From contig NZ_JACAQA010000032.1 of assembly GCF_013385425.1 (NCBI RefSeq), positions 63,867-127,866 of the forward strand: a DNA stretch of 64,000 nucleotides, written 5' to 3'. The notes under the pieces are model-generated. The model searched no databases. It was not told the origin of the DNA and saw nothing but the letters and a program-made list of their open reading frames with translations. Position 1 is the stretch's first letter. The number at the start of each line of letters is the position of its first letter. Position numbers and translations under genes: made by a program. This stretch comes from Pseudomonas gingeri (GTDB lineage Bacteria; Pseudomonadota; Gammaproteobacteria; Pseudomonadales; Pseudomonadaceae). Below are positions 24,748-34,161 of this stretch, in pieces.

Positions 24748-26262
24748 ATGAAGCGCAAGAACATTCTCTTCATCATGGCCGATCAAATGGCCGCGCCCCT
24801 GTTGCCGCTCTACGGTGCATCGCCCATCAAGCTTCCGAACCTGAGCCGCCTGGCCGCCGAAGGCGTGGTCTTCGATGCCGCCTACTGCAACAGCCCGCTC
24901 TGCGCGCCTTCACGTTTTACCCTGGTCAGTGGCCAGTTGCCGAGCAAGATCGGTGCCTACGACAACGCCGCCGATTTCCCCGCCGACGTACCGACCTATG
25001 CCCACTATCTGCGGCGCCTGGGCTATCGCACCGCGCTGTCGGGCAAGATGCACTTCTGCGGGCCGGACCAGTTGCATGGCTACGAAGAGCGCCTGACCAG
25101 CGATATCTACCCGGCGGACTATGGCTGGGCGGTGAACTGGGACGAGCCCGACGTGCGGCCGACCTGGTACCACAACATGTCCTCGGTGCTGCAGGCCGGT
25201 CCCTGCGTGCGCACCAACCAGCTGGACTTCGATGAAGAGGTGGTCTTCAAGGCGCAGCAATACCTGTTCGACCATGTGCGCGAAGACGGCAACCAGCCGT
25301 TCTGCCTGACCGTGTCCATGACCCACCCCCACGATCCCTACACCATTCCCAAGGCCTTCTGGGACCTGTATCGCGACGAAGATATCCCGTTGCCGCAGAC
25401 CCCGGCCCAGGACAGCCTCGATCCGCACTCCCAGCGTTTGCTCAAGGTCTACGACCTGTGGGACAAGCCGCTGCCTGTGGATAAGATCCGCGATGCCCGT
25501 CGTGCCTACTTCGGCGCATGCAGCTATATCGACAGCAACGTCGGCAAACTCCTGCAAACCCTGGAGGAAACCGGGCTGGCCGAGGACACGGTGATCGTGT
25601 TCTCCGGCGACCACGGCGACATGCTCGGCGAGCGCGGCCTCTGGTACAAAATGCACTGGTTCGAAATGTCCGCGCGGGTGCCGCTGCTGATCAGCGCCCC
25701 GGGTCAGTTCGCCGCCGGACGCGTCAGCGCCGCGGTCTCCACCGCCGACCTGCTGCCGACCCTGGTGGAACTGGCCGGCGGCACGCTGCAGGCCGAGCTG
25801 CCGCTGGACGGGCGCTCTCTGGTCCCACACCTGAAAGGCGAGGGCGGCCACGACGAAGTGTTCGGCGAATACATGGCCGAAGGCACCATCAGCCCGCTGA
25901 TGATGATTCGTCGCGGCGCCTACAAATTCATCTACAGCGAAGACGACCCCTGTCTGCTCTTCGATATCCACCATGACCCACGCGAGGAGGAAGAACTCAG
26001 CCAGTCAGCGCCGCACCAAGCACTCTTCAACGACTTCCTGGCCGAAGCCCGGGCGAAATGGAACATCCCGGCGATCCACCAACAGGTGCTCGCCAGTCAG
26101 CGCCGGCGGCGTTTCGTCGCCAGCGCGCTGACCCAAGGAAAGCTGAAGAGCTGGGATCACCAGCCACTGGTGGACGCCAGTCAGCAATACATGCGCAACC
26201 ATATCGACCTCGACGATCTGGAACGCAAAGCGCGTTATCCACAACCCTGCCAAAATCAATAA
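24748..26262 (+). CDS. betC: Choline-sulfatase
   Basis: 504 aa from ATG 24748 (MKRKNILFIMADQM); the upstream ATG at 24730 is less likely. It hydrolyses choline-O-sulfate to choline and sulfate. The sulfatase signature CAPSR (Cys52, converted to formylglycine) sits in NSPLCAPSRFT; metal residues are in the MADQM start and in VFSGDHGDMLGE near residue 290. No signal peptide, so it works in the cytoplasm. It leads into choX 19 bases later. Two TTATCCACA-type DnaA boxes lie inside the gene, one near the 3' end. Confidence 0.96.
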   Translation: MKRKNILFIMADQMAAPLLPLYGASPIKLPNLSRLAAEGVVFDAAYCNSPLCAPSRFTLVSGQLPSKIGAYDNAADFPADVPTYAHYLRRLGYRTALSGKMHFCGPDQLHGYEERLTSDIYPADYGWAVNWDEPDVRPTWYHNMSSVLQAGPCVRTNQLDFDEEVVFKAQQYLFDHVREDGNQPFCLTVSMTHPHDPYTIPKAFWDLYRDEDIPLPQTPAQDSLDPHSQRLLKVYDLWDKPLPVDKIRDARRAYFGACSYIDSNVGKLLQTLEETGLAEDTVIVFSGDHGDMLGERGLWYKMHWFEMSARVPLLISAPGQFAAGRVSAAVSTADLLPTLVELAGGTLQAELPLDGRSLVPHLKGEGGHDEVFGEYMAEGTISPLMMIRRGAYKFIYSEDDPCLLFDIHHDPREEEELSQSAPHQALFNDFLAEARAKWNIPAIHQQVLASQRRRRFVASALTQGKLKSWDHQPLVDASQQYMRNHIDLDDLERKARYPQPCQNQ

Positions 26263-26281
26263 CGAACGTAAGGGGAAGGCG

Positions 26282-27202
26282 ATGAAGAAGTTATCCACAG
26301 CACTGACGGTAGGCCTCCTGGCCATGAGCAGCCTGAGTGCCTATGCCGAGCAGAGCTGCGACACGGTGAAAATGGCCGATCCGGGCTGGAGCGATATTGC
26401 CGCGACCAACGCCATCACCAGCCTGCTGCTGGATGGCCTGGGCTACAAGGCCAAGGTCGACACCCTGGCGGTGCCGATCACCTATGGCGGTCTCAAGGAC
26501 GGCCAGGTGGATGCGTTCCTCGGCAACTGGATGCCGGCGCAGCAGGGTTTCTACGACAAGTTCGTGGCCAACGGCGATGTCACGCAACTGGCGAAGAACC
26601 TCGACGGCACCGAATTCACCCTGGCGGTCCCGGATTATGTCTGGGACGCGGGTGTGCATAACTTTGCCGACCTGAACAAGTTCGCCGACAAGTTCGACAA
26701 GAAGCTCTATGGCATCGGCTCCGGCGCGCCGGCCAATATCTCGCTGGGGGAGATCATCAAGAAGAACGAGTTCGACCTCGGCCAGTGGAAACTGGTGGAG
26801 TCCAGCGAGCAGGCGATGCTGGCTGAAGTGGCCCGTTCGGTGAAGAAGCAGAAGTTCGTGGTGTTCCTCGGCTGGACCCCGCACCCGATGAACGTGCAGA
26901 TGAAGATGCACTATCTCAAGGGTGGCGAGAAATACTTCGGTGATACCGGTAGCGTCTATACCGTGACCCGCAAGGGTTATGCACAGGCCTGCCCGAACGT
27001 CGGCAAATTGCTGAGCAACCTGAGCTTCACCCAGGACATGGAAAACAGCATCATGGCCGAAGTGGTAAACAAGAAGCTGACCAATGCCGACGCGGCCAAG
27101 GCCTGGATCAAGGCCAATCCGGCGGTGCTGGACAAGTGGCTGGACGGGGTCAAGACCGTGGATGGCCAGGATGGGTTGTCGGCGGTGAAGGCCAAGCTCT
27201 AA
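26282..27202 (+). CDS. choX: Choline ABC transporter periplasmic binding protein
   Basis: 306 aa. Signal peptide (ends LSAYAE near residue 22), then an OpuAC/ChoX-type binding domain. Aromatic residues in DPGWSD, LGNWMPA and LGWTPHPM match the cage that holds the trimethylammonium group. A strong site AAGGGGAAGG precedes the ATG. The ATPase and permease genes are not adjacent, so it probably feeds a transporter encoded elsewhere (such as ChoVW/CbcVW). Linked to betC as a scavenging operon for choline sulfate or choline. Confidence 0.9.
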   Translation: MKKLSTALTVGLLAMSSLSAYAEQSCDTVKMADPGWSDIAATNAITSLLLDGLGYKAKVDTLAVPITYGGLKDGQVDAFLGNWMPAQQGFYDKFVANGDVTQLAKNLDGTEFTLAVPDYVWDAGVHNFADLNKFADKFDKKLYGIGSGAPANISLGEIIKKNEFDLGQWKLVESSEQAMLAEVARSVKKQKFVVFLGWTPHPMNVQMKMHYLKGGEKYFGDTGSVYTVTRKGYAQACPNVGKLLSNLSFTQDMENSIMAEVVNKKLTNADAAKAWIKANPAVLDKWLDGVKTVDGQDGLSAVKAKL

Positions 27203-27223
27203 CGGCCAACACACAATCCGACG

Positions 27224-27432
27224 TGTAGGAGCCGGCTTGCTGGCGATGGCGGCCTTGAGGGCTGTGCAACGTTCAAGGGCCTCTTCGCGAGCAAGCTCTG
27301 CTCCTACAGTTAGGCGGCGAGCACAGGCATTGTGCACGGCACAAAATCTGTAGGAGCCTGGCTTGCCAGCGAAGAGGCCCGTAAGCCTTGCATCGACTGT
27401 CTGGTCCATCGCCAGCAAGCCGGCTCCTGCAG
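27224..27432. repeat. Cluster of four REP elements in alternating orientation
   Basis: Elements at about 27224-27252 (+), 27277-27309 (-), 27349-27379 (+) and 27406-27432 (-) fill most of the 301-base gap between choX and the SulP gene. Each carries the TGTAGGAGC end and a GC-rich stem with TTGC(T/C)(G/A)GCGA. They form two back-to-back doublets. Nothing else was seen in this gap except the SulP promoter end. Confidence 0.88.
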
Positions 27433-27503
27433 GTCGGTGTTTCACCGCGAAAATCTCAGATATACCCCTCACCCTGACACCGCCTCATCCGACCGAGAGA
27501 CCC

Positions 27504-29072
27504 ATGGGCTGGACCAACCGCCACAAACTCCTGCCATTTCTCAGCTGGTTGCCCCGGCAAACCCGCGCCAGCGTCAGCCGTGACCTGATCGTCGGCCTGA
27601 GCGGCGCCATCCTGGCCCTGCCGCAATCGGTCGCCTATGCGCTGATCGCCGGCCTGCCACCCGAATACGGCCTCTACGCGGCCATCGTCCCGGTACTGAT
27701 CGCCTGTCTCTGGGGCTCGTCCTGGCACCTGATCTGCGGGCCCACGGCCGCCATTTCGATTGTCCTGTTCGCCAGTGTCAGCCCCCTCGCGGTACCCGGC
27801 AGCCAGGACTACGTGACACTGATCCTGTTGCTGACCTGCATCGCCGGGATCTTCCAGTGGCTGCTGGGCATGCTGCGCTTCGGCGCCCTGGTGAACTTCG
27901 TCTCGCATTCGGTGGTGCTGGGTTTCACCCTGGGCGCCGCCGTGGTCATCGCCCTCGGGCAACTGCCGAACCTGCTGGGGCTCGATATCCCCAACCAGGC
28001 CACCGCCCTGAACAGCCTGCTGCAACTGAGCCAGCACCTCGGCGAACTGGACAAACCCTCGCTGCTGCTGGGGCTGGGCACCCTGATCCTCGGCTTTACC
28101 CTCAAATCCCTGCTGCCACGCTGGCCGACCCTGCTGATCACCCTGGTCCTGGCCAGCACGCTGGTCTGGCTGTGCCCGGGCCTGTTCGGGCATGTGCAAC
28201 TGGTCAAGGGTTTTATCGGCCGGTTGCCGCCGTTCAGCGCCTTGCCGCTGGACCTGGAGACCATCCTGCGCCTGCTGCCCAGTGCCGTCGCGGTGGGCAT
28301 GCTCGGGCTGGTGACCAGCCTGTCGATTGCCCGCTCGTTGTCCGCCCGTTCGCAGCAATTGCTCGATGCCAATCAGGAGGTCCGCGCCCAGGGCCTGTCG
28401 AACATGATCGGCAGCCTGTTTTCCGGCTACCTGTCCGCTGGCTCGTTCACCCGCGCCGCGCTGAGTTATGAGGCCGGGGCCTGCTCACCGCTGGCCGGGG
28501 TGTTTTCCGCGCTCTGGGTGGCGCTGTTCGCCGTGACCGGCTCGGCGCTGATTGCGCATATCCCGATCCCGGCGATGGCCGGCAGTATCCTGCTGATCAG
28601 TTGGGGATTGGTGGACCGGCGGGGGATTCGGGCACTGTTCCGGGTCAGTCACGCCGAGTTCGCGGTGATGGCCCTGACCTGCGTGGCGACCTTGCTGCTG
28701 GAGTTGCAGACGGCGATTTACGCCGGGGTGCTGGCCTCGCTGTTTTTCTACCTCAAGCGCACCTCGCAGCCACGGGTGCAGCATTGGCGCGATGGCGACG
28801 AGGATGTGTTGCGGGTGGGGGGGTCGATCTTTTTCGGTGCCAGCCATTACCTGCAAGTGCAGTTGCAACGGTTGCACGGGGTGAAGGTGGTGATCGAGGC
28901 GCAGCAGATCAACTTTATCGACTACTCGGGGGTTGAGATGCTGCATCAGGAAGCCCGGCGGTTGATACGCGAAGGCCGTAGCCTGACCCTGAGACGGGCG
29001 CGGGCGCCGGTGGTGGAGGAGTTGGTCAAGCTGGAGGGTGTGGATAAGTGCCCGATCCTGTTTGAGGATTGA
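27504..29072 (+). CDS. SulP-family sulfate transporter with STAS domain
   Basis: 522 aa from ATG 27504 (GAGAG upstream). SulP core with SVAYALIAGLPPEYGLYAA (SulP signature, residues about 40-58), about 10-12 helices, and a C-terminal STAS domain (about 420-520, INFIDYSGVEMLHQEA). It lies downstream of betC-choX as PA0029 does in P. aeruginosa. In this setting it may export sulfate released by BetC or import sulfate; sequence alone does not decide. A REP cluster separates it from choX, so it may be transcribed separately. Confidence 0.9.
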   Translation: MGWTNRHKLLPFLSWLPRQTRASVSRDLIVGLSGAILALPQSVAYALIAGLPPEYGLYAAIVPVLIACLWGSSWHLICGPTAAISIVLFASVSPLAVPGSQDYVTLILLLTCIAGIFQWLLGMLRFGALVNFVSHSVVLGFTLGAAVVIALGQLPNLLGLDIPNQATALNSLLQLSQHLGELDKPSLLLGLGTLILGFTLKSLLPRWPTLLITLVLASTLVWLCPGLFGHVQLVKGFIGRLPPFSALPLDLETILRLLPSAVAVGMLGLVTSLSIARSLSARSQQLLDANQEVRAQGLSNMIGSLFSGYLSAGSFTRAALSYEAGACSPLAGVFSALWVALFAVTGSALIAHIPIPAMAGSILLISWGLVDRRGIRALFRVSHAEFAVMALTCVATLLLELQTAIYAGVLASLFFYLKRTSQPRVQHWRDGDEDVLRVGGSIFFGASHYLQVQLQRLHGVKVVIEAQQINFIDYSGVEMLHQEARRLIREGRSLTLRRARAPVVEELVKLEGVDKCPILFED

Positions 29073-29088
29073 GCACACGACACGATCT

Positions 29089-29241
29089 TGTAGGAGCCAT
29101 CGCCGCGATGGCGTCCTCAGGGGCGGTGCAAGACTTTCGGGCCTCTTCGCGGGCAAGCCCTGCTCCTACAGTACGTCGTTGTTCAGAAATTCTGCGCACG
29201 CCATCAACCTGTAGGAGCAGGGCTTGCCCGCGAAGAGGCCC
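29089..29241. repeat. Three REP elements, including perfect 32-bp inverted arms
   Basis: One element at 29089-29113 (+), then arms 29139-29170 (-) and 29210-29241 (+) that are exact reverse complements over 32 bp. They occupy the 198-base gap between the convergent SulP and aroE genes, where they could also stop transcription from both sides. Confidence 0.9.
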
Positions 29242-29270
29242 TGACAAACGACACAAGACTCAAGGGCCTC

Positions 29271-30092
29271 CTACAAAGCCAGCAACCGCCGCAATTCCGC
29301 CAGCACCGGCGCGGTATCAGGGCGCACGCCGCGCCACAGCAGGAAAGCTTCCGCCGCCTGCTCCGCCAACATGCCCAGGCCATCCATCGACACCGCCGCG
29401 CCATGCTCGCTCGCCCAGCGACAGAACGCCGTCGGCTCCTTGCTGTACATCATGTCGTAGCAGAAGGTCTTGCCCGGCTCGATCAGGCTCGGCGCAATCG
29501 GCGGCACATCCCCCGACAGGCTCGCTGAAGTGGCGTTGATGATCAGGTCCACCGGCTCCCGCAGCCAGTCAAACCCACTGGCGGACACCGGCCCCAGGTC
29601 GGCGAACAGCTCGGCCAGCAACTCGGCCTTCTCGACGGTCCGATTGGCGATGATCACCGAAGCCGGCTGCTCCGCCAGCAACGGTTCCAGCGCCCCACGT
29701 ACCGCACCACCGGCACCCAGCAGCAGGATACGCTTGCCCTTCAGGCTGAATCCGGCATTCACCGTCAGATCGCGCACCAGCCCGGCGCCGTCGGTGTTAT
29801 CGCCCAACAAACTGCCATCAGCCAGCTTGCTCAGGGTATTCACCGCCCCGGCCCGCTGCGCCCGGGCCGTCAGGCTGTTGGCCAGGCGATAGGCCTCTTC
29901 CTTGAACGGCACCGTCACATTGGCCCCGCGTCCTGCCTGGAAAAACGCTCGGGCACAGCCGGAAAAATCGTCAAGGGGCGCCAGCAGGCTGCTGTAGACC
30001 AACTGCTGGGCGGTCTGCTCGGCGAACAGACGGTGAATCAACGGCGACTTGCTGTGGCCGATGGGGTTGCCGAAGACGACATAACGATCCAT
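29271..30092 (-). CDS. aroE: Shikimate dehydrogenase
   Basis: 273 aa. Reduces 3-dehydroshikimate to shikimate with NADPH (aromatic amino acid pathway). Shikimate-binding NPIGHSKSPLIH is at residues 9-20, the catalytic Lys is in VTVPFKEEAY (about 66), and the NADP-binding loop GAGGAVRGAL is near residue 127. The start overlaps the hemF stop by one base (TGATG), so hemF-aroE form an operon. Confidence 0.97.
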   Translation of the reverse strand: MDRYVVFGNPIGHSKSPLIHRLFAEQTAQQLVYSSLLAPLDDFSGCARAFFQAGRGANVTVPFKEEAYRLANSLTARAQRAGAVNTLSKLADGSLLGDNTDGAGLVRDLTVNAGFSLKGKRILLLGAGGAVRGALEPLLAEQPASVIIANRTVEKAELLAELFADLGPVSASGFDWLREPVDLIINATSASLSGDVPPIAPSLIEPGKTFCYDMMYSKEPTAFCRWASEHGAAVSMDGLGMLAEQAAEAFLLWRGVRPDTAPVLAELRRLLAL

Positions 30093-31012
30093 CAGACAGC
30101 ACCCTCCGCCAGCCAGTCGCGGTCCTGCAGGAAGTATTCGGTCAACCGCGCCTCTTCACTGCCCGGCTCGGCCTTCCAGTCGTAGCCCCAGCGCACTTGC
30201 GGCGGCAACGACATCAGGATCGATTCGGTGCGACCACCCGATTGCAGGCCGAACAACGTACCGCGGTCGTACACCAGGTTGAACTCCACGTAACGACCAC
30301 GACGGAACTCCTGGAACTCGCGCTGCTGTTCGGTCCAGGCCTGGGCCTTGCGCCGCTGCACAATCGGCAGGTAAGCCTCGATATAGGCGTCGCCGATCGC
30401 CCGCATGAAGGCAAAGCTGGTGTCGAAGTCCCACTCGTTCAGGTCATCGAAGAACAGGCCGCCGATACCGCGCGGCTCGTTGCGGTGCTTGATGTGGAAA
30501 TAGCTGTCGCACCAGGCCTTGTAACGTGGGTAGACATCGGCGCCAAACGGCGCACAGGCGCGCTCGGCCACCCGGTGCCAGTGCACGCAGTCTTCTTCAT
30601 TGCCGTAGTAGGGCGTCAGGTCGAAACCACCTCCGAACCACCAGACCGGCTCTTCACCTTCTTTTTCGGCGATGAAAAACCGCACATTGGCGTGGGACGT
30701 CGGCACGTGGGGGTTATGCGGGTGAATCACCAGGGACACGCCCAGGGCCTCGAAGCCACGCCCGGCCAGTTCCGGCCGATGGGCACTGGCCGACGGCGGC
30801 AGGCCGTTGCCGAAAACGTGGGAGAAGTTCACGCCGCCTTTCTCGATGACCTGGCCGTTGCCGATCACCCGGGTCCGACCGCCACCACCGGCGGGGCGGG
30901 TCCAGGCGTCTTCGACGAAACGCGCGCCACCGTCTTCGGCCTCCAGGGCGGCACAGATACGGTCTTGCAGGTCGAGCAGATAGGCTTTCACGGCCTCGGT
31001 GCGGGTAGTCAT
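30092..31012 (-). CDS. hemF: Oxygen-dependent coproporphyrinogen III oxidase
   Basis: 306 aa from ATG 31012 (AAGG upstream), the usual length; a frame extension to 31048 is not needed. It oxidatively decarboxylates coproporphyrinogen III to protoporphyrinogen IX in haem synthesis. Family signatures are present: HPHNPHVPTSHANVRFF (about residues 94-110), WWFGGGFDLTPYYG and the C-terminal FNLVYDRGTLFGL. Upstream at 31106-31119 is an ANR/DNR-type palindrome, which agrees with the known oxygen control of hemF in P. aeruginosa. Confidence 0.98.
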   Translation of the reverse strand: MTTRTEAVKAYLLDLQDRICAALEAEDGGARFVEDAWTRPAGGGGRTRVIGNGQVIEKGGVNFSHVFGNGLPPSASAHRPELAGRGFEALGVSLVIHPHNPHVPTSHANVRFFIAEKEGEEPVWWFGGGFDLTPYYGNEEDCVHWHRVAERACAPFGADVYPRYKAWCDSYFHIKHRNEPRGIGGLFFDDLNEWDFDTSFAFMRAIGDAYIEAYLPIVQRRKAQAWTEQQREFQEFRRGRYVEFNLVYDRGTLFGLQSGGRTESILMSLPPQVRWGYDWKAEPGSEEARLTEYFLQDRDWLAEGAV

Positions 31013-31105
31013 GGCTTCACCTTGATCGGGCAAAGCTACTCGGCACATCGGACGGCCGGTAGCAAAGAGGCGCGTAGCATAGCACCGCGTTTGTACTCAT
31101 CGCAG

Positions 31106-31119
31106 TTGACGAAGGTCAA
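31106..31119 (-). promoter_or_regulatory. Putative ANR/DNR (FNR-type) binding site upstream of hemF
   Basis: TTGAC-GAAG-GTCAA is a perfect palindrome matching the FNR-family consensus TTGAT-N4-ATCAA with the C/G variant common in pseudomonads. It lies 94 bases upstream of the hemF start and 72 bases upstream of qor, in their shared promoter region. Confidence 0.72.
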
Positions 31120-31191
31120 GCGAAGGAGTCCGATAGGGCCCTTGCATCGCGCTGCACGGCGCCCCTTTGTGAAATGTCCAAGGAGAGAAAG

Positions 31192-32169
31192 ATGGCCAAA
31201 CGTATCCTGTTTCGCGCCCATGGCGGCCCGGAAGTCCTTGAGTATGTCGACTACACCCCCGCCGAGCCGGGCCCGCAGCAGGTGCGGGTACGCAACCACG
31301 CCATCGGCCTGAACTTTATCGACACCTATCTGCGTAGCGGGCTGTATGCACCACCAGCCATGCCGTCGGGCCTGGGGGCGGAGGGGGCGGGCGTGGTCGA
31401 GGCGGTCGGCAGCGAGGTCAGCCAGTTCAAGGTCGGTGATCGCGTGGCCTATGGCAGCGGTCCACTGGGCGCCTACAGCGAAGTGCATGTGCTGCCGGAA
31501 GCCAACCTGGTCCATCTGCCGGACAGCATCAGCTTCGAACAGGCCGCCGCGGTGATGCTCAAGGGCCTGACGGTGCAGTACCTGTTGCGCCAGACCTATG
31601 AGTTGAAGGGCGGTGAAACCGTGCTGTTCCATGCGGCGGCCGGCGGTGTCGGCTTGCTTGCCTGCCAGTGGGCCAAGGCCCTGGGCGTGAAGCTGATCGG
31701 TACCGTCAGTTCGCCGGAAAAGGCGGCGTTGGCCAAGTCCCTCGGCGCCTGGGAAACCATCGACTACAGCCATGAAGATGTGGCCAAGCGGGTGCTGGAA
31801 CTGACCGATGGCAAGAAAGTGCCGGTGGTGTATGACGGCGTGGGCAAGGACACCTGGCTGACTTCGCTGGACAGCCTGGCGCCCCGTGGGCTGATGGTCA
31901 GCTTCGGCAATGCCTCGGGCGCGGTGGATGGGGTCAATCTGGGGATTCTGGCGGCCAAGGGCTCGCTGTATGTGACCCGGCCGACACTGGCGACCTACGC
32001 CAACAACGCGGAAAACCTGCAGATCATGGCGAAGGATCTGTTCGGGATGATCACCAGCGGCAAGCTGAAGATCGAGATCGGCGCGCGGTACAGCCTGGCG
32101 GAAGCGGCCAAGGCCCACACCGAACTGGCGGCACGGCGGACTACCGGGTCGACGGTGCTTTTGCCTTGA
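31192..32169 (+). CDS. qor: NADPH:quinone oxidoreductase
   Basis: 325 aa from ATG 31192 (AAGGAG 7 bases upstream). Zinc-free medium-chain dehydrogenase: GroES-like N-terminal domain and Rossmann motif AAAGGVGLLACQWAKALG near residue 148. It reduces quinones with NADPH. Divergent from hemF, as in P. aeruginosa. A REP pair follows. Confidence 0.94.
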   Translation: MAKRILFRAHGGPEVLEYVDYTPAEPGPQQVRVRNHAIGLNFIDTYLRSGLYAPPAMPSGLGAEGAGVVEAVGSEVSQFKVGDRVAYGSGPLGAYSEVHVLPEANLVHLPDSISFEQAAAVMLKGLTVQYLLRQTYELKGGETVLFHAAAGGVGLLACQWAKALGVKLIGTVSSPEKAALAKSLGAWETIDYSHEDVAKRVLELTDGKKVPVVYDGVGKDTWLTSLDSLAPRGLMVSFGNASGAVDGVNLGILAAKGSLYVTRPTLATYANNAENLQIMAKDLFGMITSGKLKIEIGARYSLAEAAKAHTELAARRTTGSTVLLP

Positions 32170-32200
32170 TCGGGGTGGATGGCCGCTGCTGACGCAGCGG

Positions 32201-32296
32201 TTCGCCAGCAAGCTAGCTCAGCTCCTACAGTATTTGTGTCGTGGCACCTTTTTGTGATCGACACCGTCCCTGTAGGAGCCAGCTTGCTGGCGATGA
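32201..32296. repeat. REP doublet between qor and tsaC
   Basis: Inverted elements at about 32201-32230 (-) and 32271-32296 (+) with the CTCCTACAG / CTGTAGGAG ends. A third, degenerate TTGTGGGAGCTGTGCTTGTC piece follows at about 32314-32333. They lie in the gap between convergent genes. Confidence 0.82.
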
Positions 32297-32342
32297 ACGA
32301 TAACGCGGTCCCCTTGTGGGAGCTGTGCTTGTCGGGCCGAAC

Positions 32343-32900
32343 TTACGCCGGACGCACCACCTTGCCGGTCGCCAGGTCGCGGATCAGGCTCGGGTTCTTG
32401 CGCCCGCCCAGGTTACCGCCCAGCACCAGGTCGATCTGCCCCCGGAAATACTGCTCCACGCGAATCCGCGTGCGCGCCGCCGGCCGACCCTGGGGATTGG
32501 CCGAAGTGGAAATCAGCGGCCCCACCAACGAACACAGATCCCGTACCAACGGATGATCGCTGACCCGCAGGGCCACGGTGTCATGCACACCGGTGACCCA
32601 CTCCGGCAGCAAGTCCTGATGCGGCACCAGCCAGGTATTGGGCCCCGGCCAGGTACTGGCCATGCGGTCGATCCAGTCTTCCGGGAAATCCTCGAAGAGA
32701 AAATCGAACTGGCGGATATTGTCGGCGATCAGGATCAAACCCTTGTCCACCGAACGATTCTTGATCGCCAGCAAGCGGTCCACCGCCTCTTCGTTCCAGG
32801 GATCGCAACCCAAACCCCAGACCGCCTCGGTTGGATAGGCAATCACCGCTCCTGCGCGAATTTCTCGTGCGGCTTCTTGCACACGCCAACTCTTGACCAT
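32343..32900 (-). CDS. tsaC: Threonylcarbamoyl-AMP synthase (Sua5/YrdC/YwlC family)
   Basis: 185 aa, the short single-domain form. Makes L-threonylcarbamoyl-AMP from threonine, bicarbonate and ATP for t6A37 of tRNA. Family motifs: VIAYPTEAVWGLGCDP (residues about 19-34), KNRSVDKGLILI (about 47-58) and LISTSANPQG (about 138-147). Upstream of it on the same strand is dprA, 47 bases away, the same order as in other gammaproteobacteria. Confidence 0.96.
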   Translation of the reverse strand: MVKSWRVQEAAREIRAGAVIAYPTEAVWGLGCDPWNEEAVDRLLAIKNRSVDKGLILIADNIRQFDFLFEDFPEDWIDRMASTWPGPNTWLVPHQDLLPEWVTGVHDTVALRVSDHPLVRDLCSLVGPLISTSANPQGRPAARTRIRVEQYFRGQIDLVLGGNLGGRKNPSLIRDLATGKVVRPA

Positions 32901-32947
32901 TACTCGTTCTCCGGATTCAAAGCTGCTCGCAGTTTACTCAGGTAAAC

Positions 32948-34048
32948 CTACCTCGCGCGAGCTAACCAGCGTCCGTTTTCATTGGCAACCCGGCCTTCAA
33001 GCTCCAGTTCGGTCAGCGCCGCCAAGACTCGCGGTAATGCCCAGCCACAGGCGTTGGCCAGGGCCTCACTGCTTTGCGGTGCGGCATGCAGCAAGCCTAG
33101 CAGCGGATGCTCGGGCACGGCGGGAATCGCGCTGGCGGTCACTCGTTGCCAACCGCGCAGGGGTTCGAGGATATGTTCGACGGTTTCCACCAGTACCGCA
33201 CCGTCGCGGATCAACTGATGACAGCCCTTGGCACCGGGGTGATGGATCGAGCCGGGAATCGCATACACCTCGCGCCCCTGTTCCGCCGCCAGCCGGGCGG
33301 TGATCAGCGAGCCGCTGGCGACACTGGCCTCCACCACCAGCACCCCCAGGGACAAGCCGCTGATAATCCGATTGCGCCGGGGGAAGTTGCTCGGATGGGG
33401 CGGCGCCTCCAGTGGCAACTCGGAAACCACGGCGCTGCCATGGGCAATCATCGCTTCCGCCAACCGCCGATGACGCTGTGGATAAAGATTTTCCAGACCG
33501 GTGCCGAGTACGCCGATCGTTCGCCCGCCGACGTCCAGGGCCGCCTGATGGGCCGCCCCGTCGATCCCCAGCGCCAGCCCGCTGGTGATGACAAAACCGG
33601 CACCGGCCAGGCTCCGGGAAAAGGCCGCCGCCGTATCCATGCCCGGCTTGGAAGCACGCCGACTGCCAACCAACGCCAACTGCGGTTGTTCCAGAATGAC
33701 AGGATCGCCGGCCACGAACAGCAGCGGCGGGGCGTCGTCCAGTTCGGCGAGAAGGGCGGGGTAATCGGCCTGGTCCCACATCACCAGATGACAAGCCGGG
33801 CGCTCTAGCCAGCGCAATCCAGCGCTGGCAGCGTCCCGCACTTCAGGACTGCGGCGCGCCTCGGCACAGGCCGCCGGCAAGCCCAGCGCACGCCAGGCAG
33901 CGGCGGGTGCACCGAGGGCCGCCGAGGCCGAACCGAAGGCTTGAATCAGGGTTCGAAAGCGCCGCGGACCGAGTTCCGGCAGACGATGCAGACGCAGGCG
34001 GGCTTCCAGCTCCGCCGGGGACAGGGAGGTACAGTTGGACAACGACAT
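32948..34048 (-). CDS. dprA: DNA-processing protein DprA
   Basis: 366 aa. Binds incoming single-stranded DNA and loads RecA during transformation. A SAM-like N-terminal region (about 1-70), the extended Rossmann fold with the GSRRASKPG loop (about 126-134), GLALGIDGAAHQAAL (about 155-169), and a C-terminal winged-helix domain (about 310-366) are visible. Preceded by the LysM gene, followed by tsaC. Confidence 0.96.
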   Translation of the reverse strand: MSLSNCTSLSPAELEARLRLHRLPELGPRRFRTLIQAFGSASAALGAPAAAWRALGLPAACAEARRSPEVRDAASAGLRWLERPACHLVMWDQADYPALLAELDDAPPLLFVAGDPVILEQPQLALVGSRRASKPGMDTAAAFSRSLAGAGFVITSGLALGIDGAAHQAALDVGGRTIGVLGTGLENLYPQRHRRLAEAMIAHGSAVVSELPLEAPPHPSNFPRRNRIISGLSLGVLVVEASVASGSLITARLAAEQGREVYAIPGSIHHPGAKGCHQLIRDGAVLVETVEHILEPLRGWQRVTASAIPAVPEHPLLGLLHAAPQSSEALANACGWALPRVLAALTELELEGRVANENGRWLARAR

Positions 34049-34161
34049 CGGATCATCCTTGATCTGTGGCGGTCCTGGAACAGCTGGAACAAGCTGTGGA
34101 TAACTCTGTGGGTAACCTGTTTAGCCTGCTAACGGAATCGGCCCTGCGTTATCGTCCGGCG

